Source of the DNA: an uncultured Litoreibacter sp.
Lineage (GTDB): Bacteria; Pseudomonadota; Alphaproteobacteria; Rhodobacterales; Rhodobacteraceae
Length of the DNA stretch: 64,000 nucleotides
Assembly: GCA_947494435.1 (NCBI GenBank)
Contig: CANLUY010000001.1
Coordinates: forward strand, 858,001 to 922,000
Reading direction: 5' to 3'
The notes below the pieces were generated by a model. The model made no database searches and had not been told where the DNA came from. It saw only the letters and a list, made by a program, of their open reading frames with translations. Numbering within the stretch: the stretch's first letter is position 1; every line of letters starts with the position of its first letter. Made by a program: the position numbers and the translations under genes. Below are positions 43,616-53,300 of the stretch, in pieces.

Positions 43616-44950
43616 ATGGCTGGTATCCCACACGACCACTACGAACCAAAATCAGGCGGCGAGAAATGGCTGCACAAGCGCCTTCCCATTGTTGGCCTGA
43701 TGTACGACACATTGATGATCCCCACACCCAAGAACCTGAACTGGATGTGGATCTGGGGCATCGTTCTGACATTTGTTCTGGTGCTGCAAATTGTGACCGG
43801 CATCGTGCTGGCAATGCACTACACACCGCATGTCGATGAGGCCTTCGCCTCTGTTGAGCACATCATGCGCAACGTAAACGGCGGCTATATGCTGCGCTAC
43901 CTGCACGCAAACGGCGCCTCGCTGTTCTTCGTCGCAGTTTATGCACACATCTTCCGCGGCCTCTACTATGGCTCCTACAAAGCTCCGCGCGAGGTTACAT
44001 GGATCATCGGTATGATCATCTACCTCGCTATGATGGGCACAGCCTTTATGGGCTACGTGCTGCCATGGGGTCAGATGTCCTTCTGGGGTGCGACTGTTAT
44101 CACTGGTCTGTTCGGTGCGATCCCGGGCATCGGTGAAGCACTGCAGACATGGCTCCTTGGTGGGCCAGCCGTGGATAACGCCACGCTGAACCGCTTCTTC
44201 TCGCTGCACTACTTGCTGCCATTCGTGATTGCGGGCCTTGTGATTGTTCACATCTGGGCCTTCCACACGACAGGCAACAACAACCCGACCGGTGTTGAAG
44301 TGCGTCGCACGTCGAAAGAAGAAGCCAAGAAAGACACACTGCCATTCTGGCCGTACTTCGTCATCAAGGACCTGTTCGCACTGGCTGTGATCATGGTTGT
44401 TTTCTGGGCCGTCGTTGGCTTCATGCCCAACTACCTCGGCCACCCGGACAACTACATCGAAGCAAACGCGCTCGCGACACCTGCGCACATCGTTCCGGAA
44501 TGGTACTTCCTGCCCTTCTACGCGATCCTGCGTGCCTTCACTGACGAGGTCTGGATTGTTCAATTCGCAGGCTTCATCACAGGCGGCGTCATTGACGCGA
44601 AGTTCTTCGGTGTGCTTGCCATGTTTGGCGCGATCGCAGTGATGGCACTGGCCCCTTGGTTGGACACATCTTCTGTTCGCTCCGGCCGCTTCCGCCCAAT
44701 GTTCAAGTGGTGGTTCGCCTTGCTGGTCGTCGACTTCTTCGTCCTGATGTGGGTTGGCGCAATGCCAGCGGAAGAGCCATTCAACACGATCTCTCTGATC
44801 GCCTCGGCCTATTGGTTCGCCTACTTCCTGGTGATCCTGCCGCTGCTGGGTGTGATAGAAAAACCGTTGGAACGGCCAGCGACAATCGAAGACGATTTCG
44901 CGTCGCACTACCCATCCAAGCCAGACGCTGCCTCGCAGCCCGCTGAGTAA
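43616..44950 (+). CDS. petB: ubiquinol-cytochrome c reductase cytochrome b subunit
   Basis: The 444-residue product has eight or nine transmembrane helices, the two bis-histidine heme sites (first pair partner in [21 protein letters not shown] and the second in [23 protein letters not shown]) and the Qo-site [12 protein letters not shown] motif. It carries both quinone sites of the bc1 complex. It lies 14 bases after petA and 13 bases before petC. Confidence 0.97.
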   Translation: MAGIPHDHYEPKSGGEKWLHKRLPIVGLMYDTLMIPTPKNLNWMWIWGIVLTFVLVLQIVTGIVLAMHYTPHVDEAFASVEHIMRNVNGGYMLRYLHANGASLFFVAVYAHIFRGLYYGSYKAPREVTWIIGMIIYLAMMGTAFMGYVLPWGQMSFWGATVITGLFGAIPGIGEALQTWLLGGPAVDNATLNRFFSLHYLLPFVIAGLVIVHIWAFHTTGNNNPTGVEVRRTSKEEAKKDTLPFWPYFVIKDLFALAVIMVVFWAVVGFMPNYLGHPDNYIEANALATPAHIVPEWYFLPFYAILRAFTDEVWIVQFAGFITGGVIDAKFFGVLAMFGAIAVMALAPWLDTSSVRSGRFRPMFKWWFALLVVDFFVLMWVGAMPAEEPFNTISLIASAYWFAYFLVILPLLGVIEKPLERPATIEDDFASHYPSKPDAASQPAE

Positions 44951-44963
44951 GAGGAACCTACCA

Positions 44964-45770
44964 ATGCTTAAGACACTCTCACTCACCACACTGGCGATGG
45001 CCGGTCTCACCTCCGCCGCGCTTGCGGCGGGTGGCGACGGGAAGATCACTGACAAGGACTTCAGTTTTGAAGGCCCGTTCGGCACCTATGACGAAAACCA
45101 GCTGCAGCGCGGCCTGAAGGTCTACACCGAGGTCTGCGCAAGCTGCCACGGTCTGAAATTCGTGCCATTGCGGACCCTGTCTGACGAAGGCGGACCACAT
45201 CTGCCAGAAGATCAGATGAAAGCCTATGTCGCAGAAATGTTCGTTGCAGATGAGCCTGCGAACCAACATCTCTACGATCCGGAACTGGAAGAGCTGCGTC
45301 CGTTGAAGCCAACGGACAACTTCCCGGCTGTGAATTCCGCTGGCGCACCTGACCTGTCACTGATGGCAAAAGCGCGTGCTGGTTTCCACGGCCCTTATGG
45401 CTTGGGCATCAACCAGTTCGTACAAGGCATCGGCGGCGCTGAATACATCTACTCTCTCTTGACCAGCTACACTGGCGAGGAGAAAGAAGAAGCTGGCGTG
45501 ACGCTCTATGAAAACACTGCCTTCCCGGGCGGCTGGATTTCAATGGCACCGCCACTTTACGGCGATGATGTCGAGTTCGACGACGGCCACGACACAGACT
45601 TGTCTCACATCTCCGAAGACGTTTCTGCCTTCCTGATGTGGACAGCGGAGCCAAAGCTGATCGCACGCAAGCAGACCGGCTTCGTCGCGGTGTTCTTCCT
45701 GACAATCCTGTCTGTGCTGTTGTATCTGACAAACAAGCGCATCTGGGCCGCGGCCAAAGGCAAAGAGTAA
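44964..45770 (+). CDS. petC: ubiquinol-cytochrome c reductase cytochrome c1 subunit
   Basis: The 268-residue product has a signal peptide ([15 protein letters not shown] type), the heme c motif CASCHG, an MAPPLYGD region containing the likely axial Met and a C-terminal membrane anchor ([23 protein letters not shown]). It receives electrons from the Rieske protein and gives them to cytochrome c. The petABC operon ends at the hairpin at 45794-45820. Confidence 0.97.
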   Translation: MLKTLSLTTLAMAGLTSAALAAGGDGKITDKDFSFEGPFGTYDENQLQRGLKVYTEVCASCHGLKFVPLRTLSDEGGPHLPEDQMKAYVAEMFVADEPANQHLYDPELEELRPLKPTDNFPAVNSAGAPDLSLMAKARAGFHGPYGLGINQFVQGIGGAEYIYSLLTSYTGEEKEEAGVTLYENTAFPGGWISMAPPLYGDDVEFDDGHDTDLSHISEDVSAFLMWTAEPKLIARKQTGFVAVFFLTILSVLLYLTNKRIWAAAKGKE

Positions 45771-45793
45771 ATCCTAGCCGATAGAATTAGAAA

Positions 45794-45820
45794 AGCGCGT
45801 CCCATGGGGCGCGCTTTTTT
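45794..45820 (+). terminator. rho-independent terminator of petABC
   Basis: AGCGCG (45794-45799) pairs with CGCGCT (45810-45815), and the inner CCC/GGG may extend the stem. Six T residues follow directly. A run of A before the stem means it could also serve the convergent thiQ. Confidence 0.85.
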
Positions 45821-45822
45821 CG

Positions 45823-46518
45823 TTACGATCCCAGATAGTCTCTCAACGCCTGCGGCGGATTATCCAGCAACTGATCCGTAGCGACAGGTGGCTGCGCCAC
45901 CCCTTCATCCACAAAAATGCTCAACGGTGTCAGCGCCCGCGCATCCGTGGGCTCATGCGTCACCATCATCACCGTCAGGTTTTGCTGATCCGCAATCTCC
46001 CCGACCAATTCAAGCATCTCTGCCCGCAACGCAGGCCCTAGGGCCGCGAAAGGCTCATCGAGCAGCAGCAACGGCCTGCGACGCAGCAACACGCGCGCCA
46101 ACGCGACGCGGCTCTGTTGTCCTCCAGACAGCGCCGCCGGTTTTCGTGCCCCGTACCCCTCAAGGCCAACCCGCGCCAACGCCTCTTCGATGGCTTGCGT
46201 CTCTGCCGCATCGAGCCGCAATCCCGGCTTGATCCCAAGCCCCACATTCTGCGCGACGGTCAGATGGGGAAACAGATTGCTATCCTGAAACACGATGGAG
46301 ACGGGCCGATCCCCAGGCGCCACTTCCCGCACATCCTGTCCGTCAATCTCAACCGTTCCGCTGCTTACAGGCAGAAACCCCGCAACGATATTGAGTAGCG
46401 TCGACTTGCCCGACCCCGATGCCCCGATCACCGAAACGCGCGCGCCTGCCTCGACCGTCAAATCCGCCGTCAAGCGGAACGCCCCCTGCACAGCTTCCGC
46501 CGCTCTAAGCGTCAACAT
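45823..46518 (-). CDS. thiQ: thiamine ABC transporter ATP-binding protein
   Basis: The start is the ATG complementary to 46516-46518, with GAGGAGGG upstream. The 231-residue product has the full ATPase set: Walker A GASGSGKST, a Q-loop in VFQDSNLFPHLTV, signature LSGGQQSRVALARVL, Walker B PLLLLDEPFAAL and the switch His in MMVTHEP. It powers thiamine/TPP import with ThiB and ThiP. It overlaps thiP by 14 bases and is the last gene of the riboswitch-controlled operon. Confidence 0.94.
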   Translation of the reverse strand: MLTLRAAEAVQGAFRLTADLTVEAGARVSVIGASGSGKSTLLNIVAGFLPVSSGTVEIDGQDVREVAPGDRPVSIVFQDSNLFPHLTVAQNVGLGIKPGLRLDAAETQAIEEALARVGLEGYGARKPAALSGGQQSRVALARVLLRRRPLLLLDEPFAALGPALRAEMLELVGEIADQQNLTVMMVTHEPTDARALTPLSIFVDEGVAQPPVATDQLLDNPPQALRDYLGS

Positions 46519-48064
46519 CTGCGCGCCCTCCTCGATCAAACAGCCAGAACAGGCTCAAACTCAACACCAGCAACAACAGCGCCGCCCCGAACGCCTCGTC
46601 CAACCGATACGCGTTCATCAACTGGTACAACGCCAATGGCAATGTCTGGTTCTCCGGGTCGGAGAACAGCGCGATCACGCCCAAATCCCCCATCGACAAC
46701 GCAGCTGCCAAGCCCGCACCAAATCCGATCGGACGACGCAAGCGCGGCAACACCACCACGCGCATCCGCGCCCAGCCCGTCAAACCCAACGCATCCGACA
46801 ACTTGCCGTAATCCGCCTCAACCTCCGCCAAAGCCGGCACAATCGCACGCAAGGCGAACGGCAGGCTCATCGCCGCGTTCACAAGGATTAACACCGGCAA
46901 AGCCAATGCCACCGGATCCGCCCAGCGATACACCAAAATGAACAACCCCGTCCCGATCACCAGCGGGGAGGCCGCAATCGTCAGATAGCCGACGCCCTCC
47001 ACCGCTTTCGAGGCCCATCGCCGCCGCACCAAATTCCGCGCCGCCATCGCCAACGGCAGTGCCAGTGCAATCGTCAGACCCGCTGAAATCACAGCCACCC
47101 AAACCGACCGCCATGCCGCCAGATACGTGCTCAAAGGCAACTCCCCAAAGGTCACGATGCCCTTCCCGACAATCATCACCAACGGCAACAACAAGAACAG
47201 GCTCGCGATCACCAGCACCACGCAATCCACCATCAGAGATCCGCCCACGCGCGGCACTGTGCGTCCCAAGCCAGCGCCCTGCCCCGCAGGCACGGCGATC
47301 CAGAACGACAGCAACGCGGCCATCGCGCACAACCCAAACTGGATCACGGCCAGTAATGCCGCCTTGGACAAATCGAAGTCGAACCGGAACGCCTGATAAA
47401 TCGCCAACTCAATCGTCGTCGCTTTCGGTCCCCCGCCAAGCGCCAAAGCCACGGCGAAACTCGTCGTGCAAATTAGAAAGATCACCATGAAAGCGCCGGG
47501 CACGATGGCGCGCAGCAAAGGCCATTCCAAATGCCAAAACACATCGCGGGAGGTGAACCCTAGGGATGCCGCCAACCGAAACCGCTCCCCCGGAATGGCC
47601 AGCCAGCCTTGCAAGATCAAACGGGTCGCCAGTGGCAGATTAAAGAACACATGCGCCAGCAAAACGCCCGGTAAACCAAAAATCGAAATAGGCTCTAATC
47701 CAGCCCAAACCAATGGAACATTGATCAAACCGTTGCGCCCGAAAACGGCCAGCAATCCCAGCACGGCCACGATCACCGGCAGAATAAACGGCGCACCTAA
47801 CAGCGTGATCAACAGCCCGCGCCAACGAAATTGACGCCGCGCCAACGCGCGCGCAACAGGGACTGCGAGAGCTACAGAAATCAACGCGGACAAGACAGCT
47901 TGCAACACGGTAAACCGCACCGCCAACCAATCCGAAGCGCGCAAGCCTGACAGACCTTCAGCACGCCACGCAACTGCGCCGAGCGTACCGAAGGTCATCA
48001 AAACCAAAAGGGCGGCAACCGCCGCCCCGAGGTAAGTGCTTATTGGCTGAACGCGGCCAGCCAT
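46505..48064 (-). CDS. thiP: thiamine ABC transporter permease
   Basis: The 519-residue product has about 12 transmembrane helices in two homologous halves, each with a permease EAA-type loop (for example EGLSGL... and AEVEADYGKLSDALGLTGW ... VVLPRLRRP). This two-in-one layout is usual for ThiP. It starts within the end of thiB (25-base overlap). Placement between thiB and thiQ behind a TPP riboswitch fixes the substrate. Confidence 0.93.
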   Translation of the reverse strand: MAGRVQPISTYLGAAVAALLVLMTFGTLGAVAWRAEGLSGLRASDWLAVRFTVLQAVLSALISVALAVPVARALARRQFRWRGLLITLLGAPFILPVIVAVLGLLAVFGRNGLINVPLVWAGLEPISIFGLPGVLLAHVFFNLPLATRLILQGWLAIPGERFRLAASLGFTSRDVFWHLEWPLLRAIVPGAFMVIFLICTTSFAVALALGGGPKATTIELAIYQAFRFDFDLSKAALLAVIQFGLCAMAALLSFWIAVPAGQGAGLGRTVPRVGGSLMVDCVVLVIASLFLLLPLVMIVGKGIVTFGELPLSTYLAAWRSVWVAVISAGLTIALALPLAMAARNLVRRRWASKAVEGVGYLTIAASPLVIGTGLFILVYRWADPVALALPVLILVNAAMSLPFALRAIVPALAEVEADYGKLSDALGLTGWARMRVVVLPRLRRPIGFGAGLAAALSMGDLGVIALFSDPENQTLPLALYQLMNAYRLDEAFGAALLLLVLSLSLFWLFDRGGRADVDA

Positions 48065-49023
48065 GCGTCCAACGTTTCATCCCGCAAAGCAGCCGCTTCA
48101 TCTTCGGAATAGAACAGAGCCGTCTTAGGCAAAGCCAATTTCTTGAACCCTTCAGGCCATTTCGCCTCGTCCAGTTTTGCGGGGAAAGACCAATTCGCGG
48201 TCGGGATCATCTCTTGGAAGGTTTCCGACAGCACGAAATCCATGAATTTCTGCGCCAGTTCCGGCTGCTCGGTGGTTTTTACCATGCCGACAAGCTCTGT
48301 CATGAAGTAATGGCCTTCGTCGAAAATCGCCGCCGACTTGGTCTCATCTTCTTCTGCGATGATGTGATAGGCGGGCGATGTTGTGTAGCTCAGCACCATA
48401 TCGGCTTCGCCATCGGTGAACATGCCGTAGCTTTCAGACCAGCCCTTAGTCACAGTCAGCACTTTCGGTGCCAGCTTGGCAAAGGCTTCGTCGACATTGT
48501 CGCCGTAAACCGCCTTCATCCACAACATCAATGCAAGGCCAGAGATGGAGGACCTTGGGTCCTGCACAACCACCTTGATGTCACTGTCAGAGTTCAAAAA
48601 CGCATCGAATGAGGTCGGCGCATCTGCCATCTTTTCATTGTTATAGATGAACGCAGTATGGCCCCAGTTGAACGGCAGAAACACTTCATCCGTCCATTCA
48701 ATCGGCAGCGTCAGGTCGCTCGTATCTTGCCCGTGGGGCAGGAATAGACCCGTTTCACGAGCTTTCTTGGTCACATCCGTGTTCAGGCCAATGACGACAT
48801 CCGCCTTGGTCCGCTCGCCTTCAAGCAGAAGGCGCGGCAGGATATCACCGGGCAGATATTTGATGTCGCAATCGCAGGTCGCTTCAAAAGCCGCCTCAAT
48901 CTTCGGGCCGGGGCCCCATTCGGATGTGAAGTAATCAGGTGCGTAGATTGTCAGCTCTGCTTTCTCCGCCAAAACGGGCGTGGCAATAGCAATCAATCCT
49001 GCGCAAAGAAGGGTCTGTTTCAT
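48040..49023 (-). CDS. thiB: thiamine-binding periplasmic protein
   Basis: The ATG complementary to 49021-49023 follows GGAGG and opens a signal peptide (MKQTLLCAGLIAIATPVLAE); an in-frame codon 45 bases upstream lies in the leader. The 327-residue product matches thiamine-binding proteins: ELTIYAPDYFTSEWGPG, CDCDIKYLP, DVVIGLNTDV, WGHTAFIYNNEKM and LSYTTSPAYHI. It delivers thiamine or TPP to ThiPQ. The riboswitch just upstream supports this. Confidence 0.95.
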   Translation of the reverse strand: MKQTLLCAGLIAIATPVLAEKAELTIYAPDYFTSEWGPGPKIEAAFEATCDCDIKYLPGDILPRLLLEGERTKADVVIGLNTDVTKKARETGLFLPHGQDTSDLTLPIEWTDEVFLPFNWGHTAFIYNNEKMADAPTSFDAFLNSDSDIKVVVQDPRSSISGLALMLWMKAVYGDNVDEAFAKLAPKVLTVTKGWSESYGMFTDGEADMVLSYTTSPAYHIIAEEDETKSAAIFDEGHYFMTELVGMVKTTEQPELAQKFMDFVLSETFQEMIPTANWSFPAKLDEAKWPEGFKKLALPKTALFYSEDEAAALRDETLDAWLAAFSQ

Positions 49024-49075
49024 GGTCTTTCCTCCAAAACGCCGGACGGGGTTCGGGGTTGAGACCATCTCAAAC

Positions 49076-49160
49076 CTTCCCTCCGCCGGTCTTAACCGGT
49101 TCAGGTTCTACGGGTCAGCTTTCGCAATCTCAGCTACTGGACGTAGCCCCCCGAGGTAGG
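49076..49160 (-). promoter_or_regulatory. TPP riboswitch (THI element) upstream of thiBPQ
   Basis: The minus strand carries the TPP-sensing core: CTGAGA in the left arm, GACCCGTAGAACCTGA at the junction, and CCGGTTAAGACCGGCGGAGGGA as the conserved 3' arm described by its key elements GAACCTGA, GGTTAA and GCGGAGGGA. It begins with a GGGGGGCTACG / CCAGTAGC region. It lies 50 bases before the thiB start and should turn the operon off when TPP binds. Confidence 0.94.
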
Positions 49161-49254
49161 GTGATATCTATGTCGCGATGACCCGCAAGGCAAGGCGAAA
49201 GCCCTTGAGGGTGCTCTGCGCGATGTTTAGACCATCGGCAAAGGGAGTTTATCC

Positions 49255-50349
49255 ATGTCGATCAACAGTTTTGGCCATCTTTTCCGCGTGACCACTTGGG
49301 GCGAAAGTCACGGACCCGCCTTGGGTGCGACTGTGGATGGCTGCCCGCCAAACATCCCTCTTAACGAAGAGATGATTCAAGTTTGGCTCGACAAGCGCAA
49401 ACCCGGTCAGAACAAATACACCACGCAGCGCCGCGAGGCGGATCAAGTCAAGATCCTGTCCGGTGTGTTTGAGGGTAAGACCACCGGCACGCCCATTCAG
49501 CTGATGATTGAAAATACAGATCAGCGCTCCAAGGATTACGGCGATATCGCCGAGAAATTCCGCCCTGGTCATGCCGATATCACCTATTGGCAGAAATACG
49601 GCATACGCGATTATCGCGGTGGTGGCAGATCCTCCGCCCGCGAAACTGCCGCCCGCGTAGCCGCAGGCGGTGTCGCCCGCGAAGTCATCAAAGCGCTTGC
49701 GCCGGGTCTGACCATTACGGGCTACATGGTGCAGATGGGCATCCATAAGACCGACACACGTGACATGTCTCAAGTGGATCAAAATCCGTTCTGGGTCCCT
49801 GATGCTGAGGCTGCCGCCACATGGGCCGAATACCTCGACGGCTTGCGCAAATCCGGTAGTTCCGTCGGTGCGATGATCGAAGTTGTAGCCTCCGGAGCAC
49901 CTGCGGGCCTCGGGGCGCCAGTTTATGCCAAGATAGACACTGATCTAGCCTCAGCCATGATGTCGATCAATGCCGTCAAAGGTGTTGAGATCGGCGCCGG
50001 TATGCAAGCTGCCATGCTCACAGGTGAAGAGAACGCGGATGAGATCAGCATGGGGCCTGATGGACCTGTTTACAGTTCTAATCACGCAGGCGGTATCTTG
50101 GGCGGTATTTCGACGGGGCAGGATTTGGTTGTGCGCTTTGCGGTCAAGCCTACGTCTTCAATTTTGACGACCCGCAAAACAGTGACGAAATCCGGTGAAG
50201 AGACTGAGATTATCACCAAAGGCCGCCACGACCCCTGCGTTGGCATCCGGGCTGTTCCTGTGGGCGAGGCCATGATGGCCTGCGTGATCCTCGACCACAT
50301 CCTTCTGCATCGTGGCCAGAATGGCGGAAATCAGGGAAAAATCGGATAA
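49255..50349 (+). CDS. aroC: chorismate synthase
   Basis: The 364-residue product shows the three enzyme signatures: [17 protein letters not shown], the [14 protein letters not shown] ... [19 protein letters not shown] region, and [16 protein letters not shown] near the end. It makes chorismate from 5-enolpyruvylshikimate-3-phosphate with reduced FMN. A GGGAG site precedes the ATG. It is divergent from the thiBPQ operon. Confidence 0.97.
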   Translation: MSINSFGHLFRVTTWGESHGPALGATVDGCPPNIPLNEEMIQVWLDKRKPGQNKYTTQRREADQVKILSGVFEGKTTGTPIQLMIENTDQRSKDYGDIAEKFRPGHADITYWQKYGIRDYRGGGRSSARETAARVAAGGVAREVIKALAPGLTITGYMVQMGIHKTDTRDMSQVDQNPFWVPDAEAAATWAEYLDGLRKSGSSVGAMIEVVASGAPAGLGAPVYAKIDTDLASAMMSINAVKGVEIGAGMQAAMLTGEENADEISMGPDGPVYSSNHAGGILGGISTGQDLVVRFAVKPTSSILTTRKTVTKSGEETEIITKGRHDPCVGIRAVPVGEAMMACVILDHILLHRGQNGGNQGKIG

Positions 50350-50390
50350 CGATTTTCTGTGGTTTCTTTTAATTTCAATATCTTAACAGA

Positions 50391-50408
50391 TTCCCCGCGT
50401 GCGGGGAA
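50391..50408. terminator. terminator hairpin after aroC
   Basis: TTCCCCG-CGTG-CGGGGAA is a perfect seven-base stem with a four-base loop, located between the aroC stop and the convergent EamA stop. A TTTTT run follows eight bases later on the plus strand. Confidence 0.72.
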
Positions 50409-50409
50409 C

Positions 50410-51276
50410 TCAGCCTTTTTGCTTTGAAAGCTGAACCGCCAAAATGCCAGCCGTGATCACCGCCACACCAATCACATCCCAGACACCCAGCCTCTCCCCC
50501 AGCAAGACCGCAGCAATCGCTACGCCGAAAAACGGGTTAAGAAAGTGAAACGTCGCCGCCTTCACGCCGCCGATCCGATCCACCAAAACAAACCAGATAA
50601 ACGTCGCGATCACCCCCGGAACGAGGGCGGTATACGCGAATGCCAGCCCGAGCTGTAAATTCCAGTTGATCACCATATCCTCAAAGATAAACGCGCACAC
50701 CACCAAGACAGCGCTGCCCACCAACATCTGAAGACCAACAACCATCATCAAATTGCCACCCCCAGACACCCCACGCATCGCAAGCGTGGCAATCGCCAGC
50801 GCCAACGCACCGATGACGCACAAAGCGACGCCAAAGACATCCACATCACCAGCAATCCGCGCGCTCATAATAAGCGCCACGCCTGCGAACCCGATCACCA
50901 GCCCGAACACCCCAAGCTTCGGGACGCGATCACGCAAAACGACCCATCCAATCAGCGCGACAAGCAACGGCATCGACGACGCGATGATCGCCGCCAAAGA
51001 CGCCTGCACCGTCTGCATCGCGACGAAATTGAGACCCAGATAAATCGCGTTCTGACAGATCCCAAAGATCACCACAGTCCGCCATTGTAGACGCGACAGC
51101 CTCCAAGTCTGGCCCATGAGTTTCGCGACAAATATCGCGATCAATCCAGCAATAAGAAACCGCAACGCCGAGATCGTCAAAGGCGGCGCTTGGGTCACGA
51201 TGATCCGGGCCGATGTAAAGGCACTCGACCAGATCAGAGCAAAGGCCAAGCCCATCACGATTGCTTTGATATCCAT
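50410..51276 (-). CDS. EamA/DMT-family membrane transporter
   Basis: I take the ATG complementary to 51274-51276 (MDIKAIVMGLAFALIWSSAFTSARI); a longer frame upstream is not membrane-like. The 288-residue product has ten transmembrane helices in two EamA repeats, with the typical P-L-T-I-S-A-L-R-F-L start of the second helix and a closing GVAVITAGILAVQLSK. Such proteins export amino acids or other metabolites; the substrate is unknown. Confidence 0.88.
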   Translation of the reverse strand: MDIKAIVMGLAFALIWSSAFTSARIIVTQAPPLTISALRFLIAGLIAIFVAKLMGQTWRLSRLQWRTVVIFGICQNAIYLGLNFVAMQTVQASLAAIIASSMPLLVALIGWVVLRDRVPKLGVFGLVIGFAGVALIMSARIAGDVDVFGVALCVIGALALAIATLAMRGVSGGGNLMMVVGLQMLVGSAVLVVCAFIFEDMVINWNLQLGLAFAYTALVPGVIATFIWFVLVDRIGGVKAATFHFLNPFFGVAIAAVLLGERLGVWDVIGVAVITAGILAVQLSKQKG

Positions 51277-51331
51277 CTGGTCCGCTTTCGTCCCTAGCTT
51301 CGGCCTTGCGCACACAATCACCACGCAGAGC

Positions 51332-51360
51332 AAAAGAAAAGGGCCGCTCGGAAGCGACCC
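51332..51360 (-). terminator. rho-independent terminator of hup
   Basis: On the minus strand GGGTCGCT-TCCG-AGCGGCCC (51360-51341) forms an eight-base stem with one G-U pair. It is followed by UUUUCUUUU (complement of 51332-51340). It lies about 27 bases after the HU gene stop. Confidence 0.85.
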
Positions 51361-51387
51361 TCAAATCTTTGGCAATGTGTCGGCGGA

Positions 51388-51678
51388 TTAGCCGTTCACG
51401 CTGTCCTTCAGAGCTTTCGCAATAGTCATTTTGACCACTTTGTCAGCGTCCTTGTGAATCTGCTCGCCAGTGGCTGGGTTGCGGACCATACGTGCTGGAC
51501 GCTCACGGCAATAGATTTTGCCAACGCCTGGCAGAGTCACTGCACCGCCGCCCGAAACTTCACGCGTGATGATGTTGATGATGCCGTCAAGTGCTGCTGC
51601 TGCGGCTTTCTTGTCGGCGCCGGCTTCTTCAGCCAGTGCTGCGACCAGTTGTGTTTTGGTCATTGGTTTCGACGCCAT
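51388..51678 (-). CDS. hup: HU-family DNA-binding protein
   Basis: The start is the ATG complementary to 51676-51678 with a GGGAG site upstream. The 96-residue product has the HU fold: MTKTQLVAALAEEAGADKKAAAAALDGI, the beta arm region GKIYCRERPARMVRNPATGE and a C-terminal AKALKDSVNG. It is a nucleoid-associated architectural protein. A standard terminator follows. Confidence 0.95.
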   Translation of the reverse strand: MASKPMTKTQLVAALAEEAGADKKAAAAALDGIINIITREVSGGGAVTLPGVGKIYCRERPARMVRNPATGEQIHKDADKVVKMTIAKALKDSVNG

Positions 51679-51784
51679 GAGATATCTCCCTCTTTTGGTC
51701 CGTACCCCATTTATTGGGGGGTTATTGCGCGAATCTAACTGAATATAGCGGCGGACCACAACGATTAGTGTACCAAATGCCTTA

Positions 51785-51813
51785 TTTTTCTGCGTTTTTC
51801 TGCGTTTTTCTGG
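51785..51813. repeat. short tandem repeat, about 2.9 copies of a 10-base unit
   Basis: TTTTTCTGCG occurs twice in direct succession and is followed by TTTTTCTGG. The repeat lies between the amn stop and the hup promoter region. On the minus strand it reads CAGAAAAACG units just after the amn stop. No function is evident. Confidence 0.7.
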
Positions 51814-51815
51814 AC

Positions 51816-53300
51816 TTACAGGAAGGCTGTTTCCTCAAAACTCCGCAATTTTCGGGAATGAAGCCGTTCCAAAGGCATTTTTGAGAGGCGTTCCATCGCT
51901 TTAATTCCGATCAAAAGATGGCGTGCAACCTGCGTTTTATAGAAATCCGAGGCCATCCCTGGCAGCTTTAGCTCTCCGTGCAACGGTTTATCCGACACAC
52001 ATAGAAGCGTCCCGTAGGGCACGCGGAATCTGAAACCGTTCGCCGCAATTGTGGCACTTTCCATATCAAGAGCCACAGCGCGCGATTGCGATAGCCGATG
52101 CACAGGCCCGGATTGATCACGCAGTTCCCAGTTTCGGTTGTCAATTGTAGCGACCGTGCCCGTCCGCATAAGACGCTTTAGATCGAAGCCTTCTAGTTCA
52201 GTCACTTCTTCAACGGCTTCCTCTAATGCAATCTGCACTTCAGCGAGTGCCGGGATAGGAACCCAAACCGGTAAATCATCATCCAAGACATGATCTTCCC
52301 GCAGATATGCGTGGGCCAATACGAAATCACCAAGAGACTGTGAATTTCGAAGACCTGCACAATGCCCCACCATGAGCCAAGCATGCGGTCGCAAGACCGC
52401 GATATGATCCGTGGCCGTTTTTGCATTCGAAGGTCCGACACCAATATTCACCAAAGTGATTCCTGACCCATCCGCCTTTTTGAGATGGTAAGTCGGCATC
52501 TGTGGCATTTTTTCCGTTGGCGGGATGGTACCGTCTGCCGATGTCAACTCATGGTTTCCGGTACTGACAAACGAGACATAGCCACTGTCTTTGTCGGCCA
52601 GCACCTGGCGCGCATAGCCTTCAAATTCCTCGACATAGAATTGATAGTTGGTGAATAAAACGTGGTTCTGAAAATGGTGGGGATCCGTCGCTGTGTAGTG
52701 AGACAAACGGGCCAGCGAGTAGTCGATCCGTTGCGCTGTGAAGCCCGACAAATGACGGCTGCCGTCAGGATGCCCCGCGCTCATTCCATTGACGATATCA
52801 TCATTTGTCGTCGAAAGATCCGGTACATCAAAAACATCGCGCAGCGTGAATTGCATCGCACCGTCTTGGGGCACCGTCATATTGGGATCGGCAGCTGCGG
52901 CAAAATGGACAGGCATTGGTGTATCCGAAGCACCGATCTGCACATCGACGCCGTGGTGATCTTGGAGAAGCTGGATCTGTTGCTCTAGATAGTTGCGAAA
53001 GAGATCAGGGCGCGTGATCGTTGCAGAATACGTGCCCGGCGACGCGACGTGCCCAAAACTCAGACGGCTATCAACCTGCGCAAAGCTGGTCGTGGTCAAT
53101 CTGACCTCTGGATAATAGGCACGATACCGCGCCGTTGGCGTTTCGCCATTCAACGACATTTCAAACTTGGTCGTCAGAAAATCCGTCGCTGCCTTGTAAA
53201 GTTCACAGAGCCGATCAACCGCTTTGTCTGCATCGCAGAAAAGTTCTGGCGCGGGTACGTCAACAGTTTCGATAGGCAGGTTTGCGTCGGATATTATCAT
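51816..53300 (-). CDS. amn: AMP nucleosidase
   Basis: The 494-residue product matches AMP nucleosidase over its length. The N-terminal domain has ARYRAYYPEVRLTT and SRLSFGHVASPGTYSATITRPD. The C-terminal phosphorylase-like domain has LVNIGVGPSNAKTATDHIAVLRPHAWLMVGHCAGLR and ALDMESATIAANGFRFRVPYGTLLCVSDKPLHGELK. It splits AMP into adenine and ribose 5-phosphate. It overlaps the upstream adenine deaminase gene by four bases, so the adenine formed can go directly to hypoxanthine. Confidence 0.95.
   Translation of the reverse strand: MIISDANLPIETVDVPAPELFCDADKAVDRLCELYKAATDFLTTKFEMSLNGETPTARYRAYYPEVRLTTTSFAQVDSRLSFGHVASPGTYSATITRPDLFRNYLEQQIQLLQDHHGVDVQIGASDTPMPVHFAAAADPNMTVPQDGAMQFTLRDVFDVPDLSTTNDDIVNGMSAGHPDGSRHLSGFTAQRIDYSLARLSHYTATDPHHFQNHVLFTNYQFYVEEFEGYARQVLADKDSGYVSFVSTGNHELTSADGTIPPTEKMPQMPTYHLKKADGSGITLVNIGVGPSNAKTATDHIAVLRPHAWLMVGHCAGLRNSQSLGDFVLAHAYLREDHVLDDDLPVWVPIPALAEVQIALEEAVEEVTELEGFDLKRLMRTGTVATIDNRNWELRDQSGPVHRLSQSRAVALDMESATIAANGFRFRVPYGTLLCVSDKPLHGELKLPGMASDFYKTQVARHLLIGIKAMERLSKMPLERLHSRKLRSFEETAFL

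Noticed and set aside
43652-45085. 477-codon open frame on the minus strand across petB and petC
   Set aside because: It is antisense to clearly recognised cytochrome b and c1 genes, its product is low-complexity (His, Gln, Val, Arg-rich), and it has no family resemblance.
49249-49782. 177-codon minus-strand frame opposite aroC
   Set aside because: Antisense to chorismate synthase and without domain similarity.
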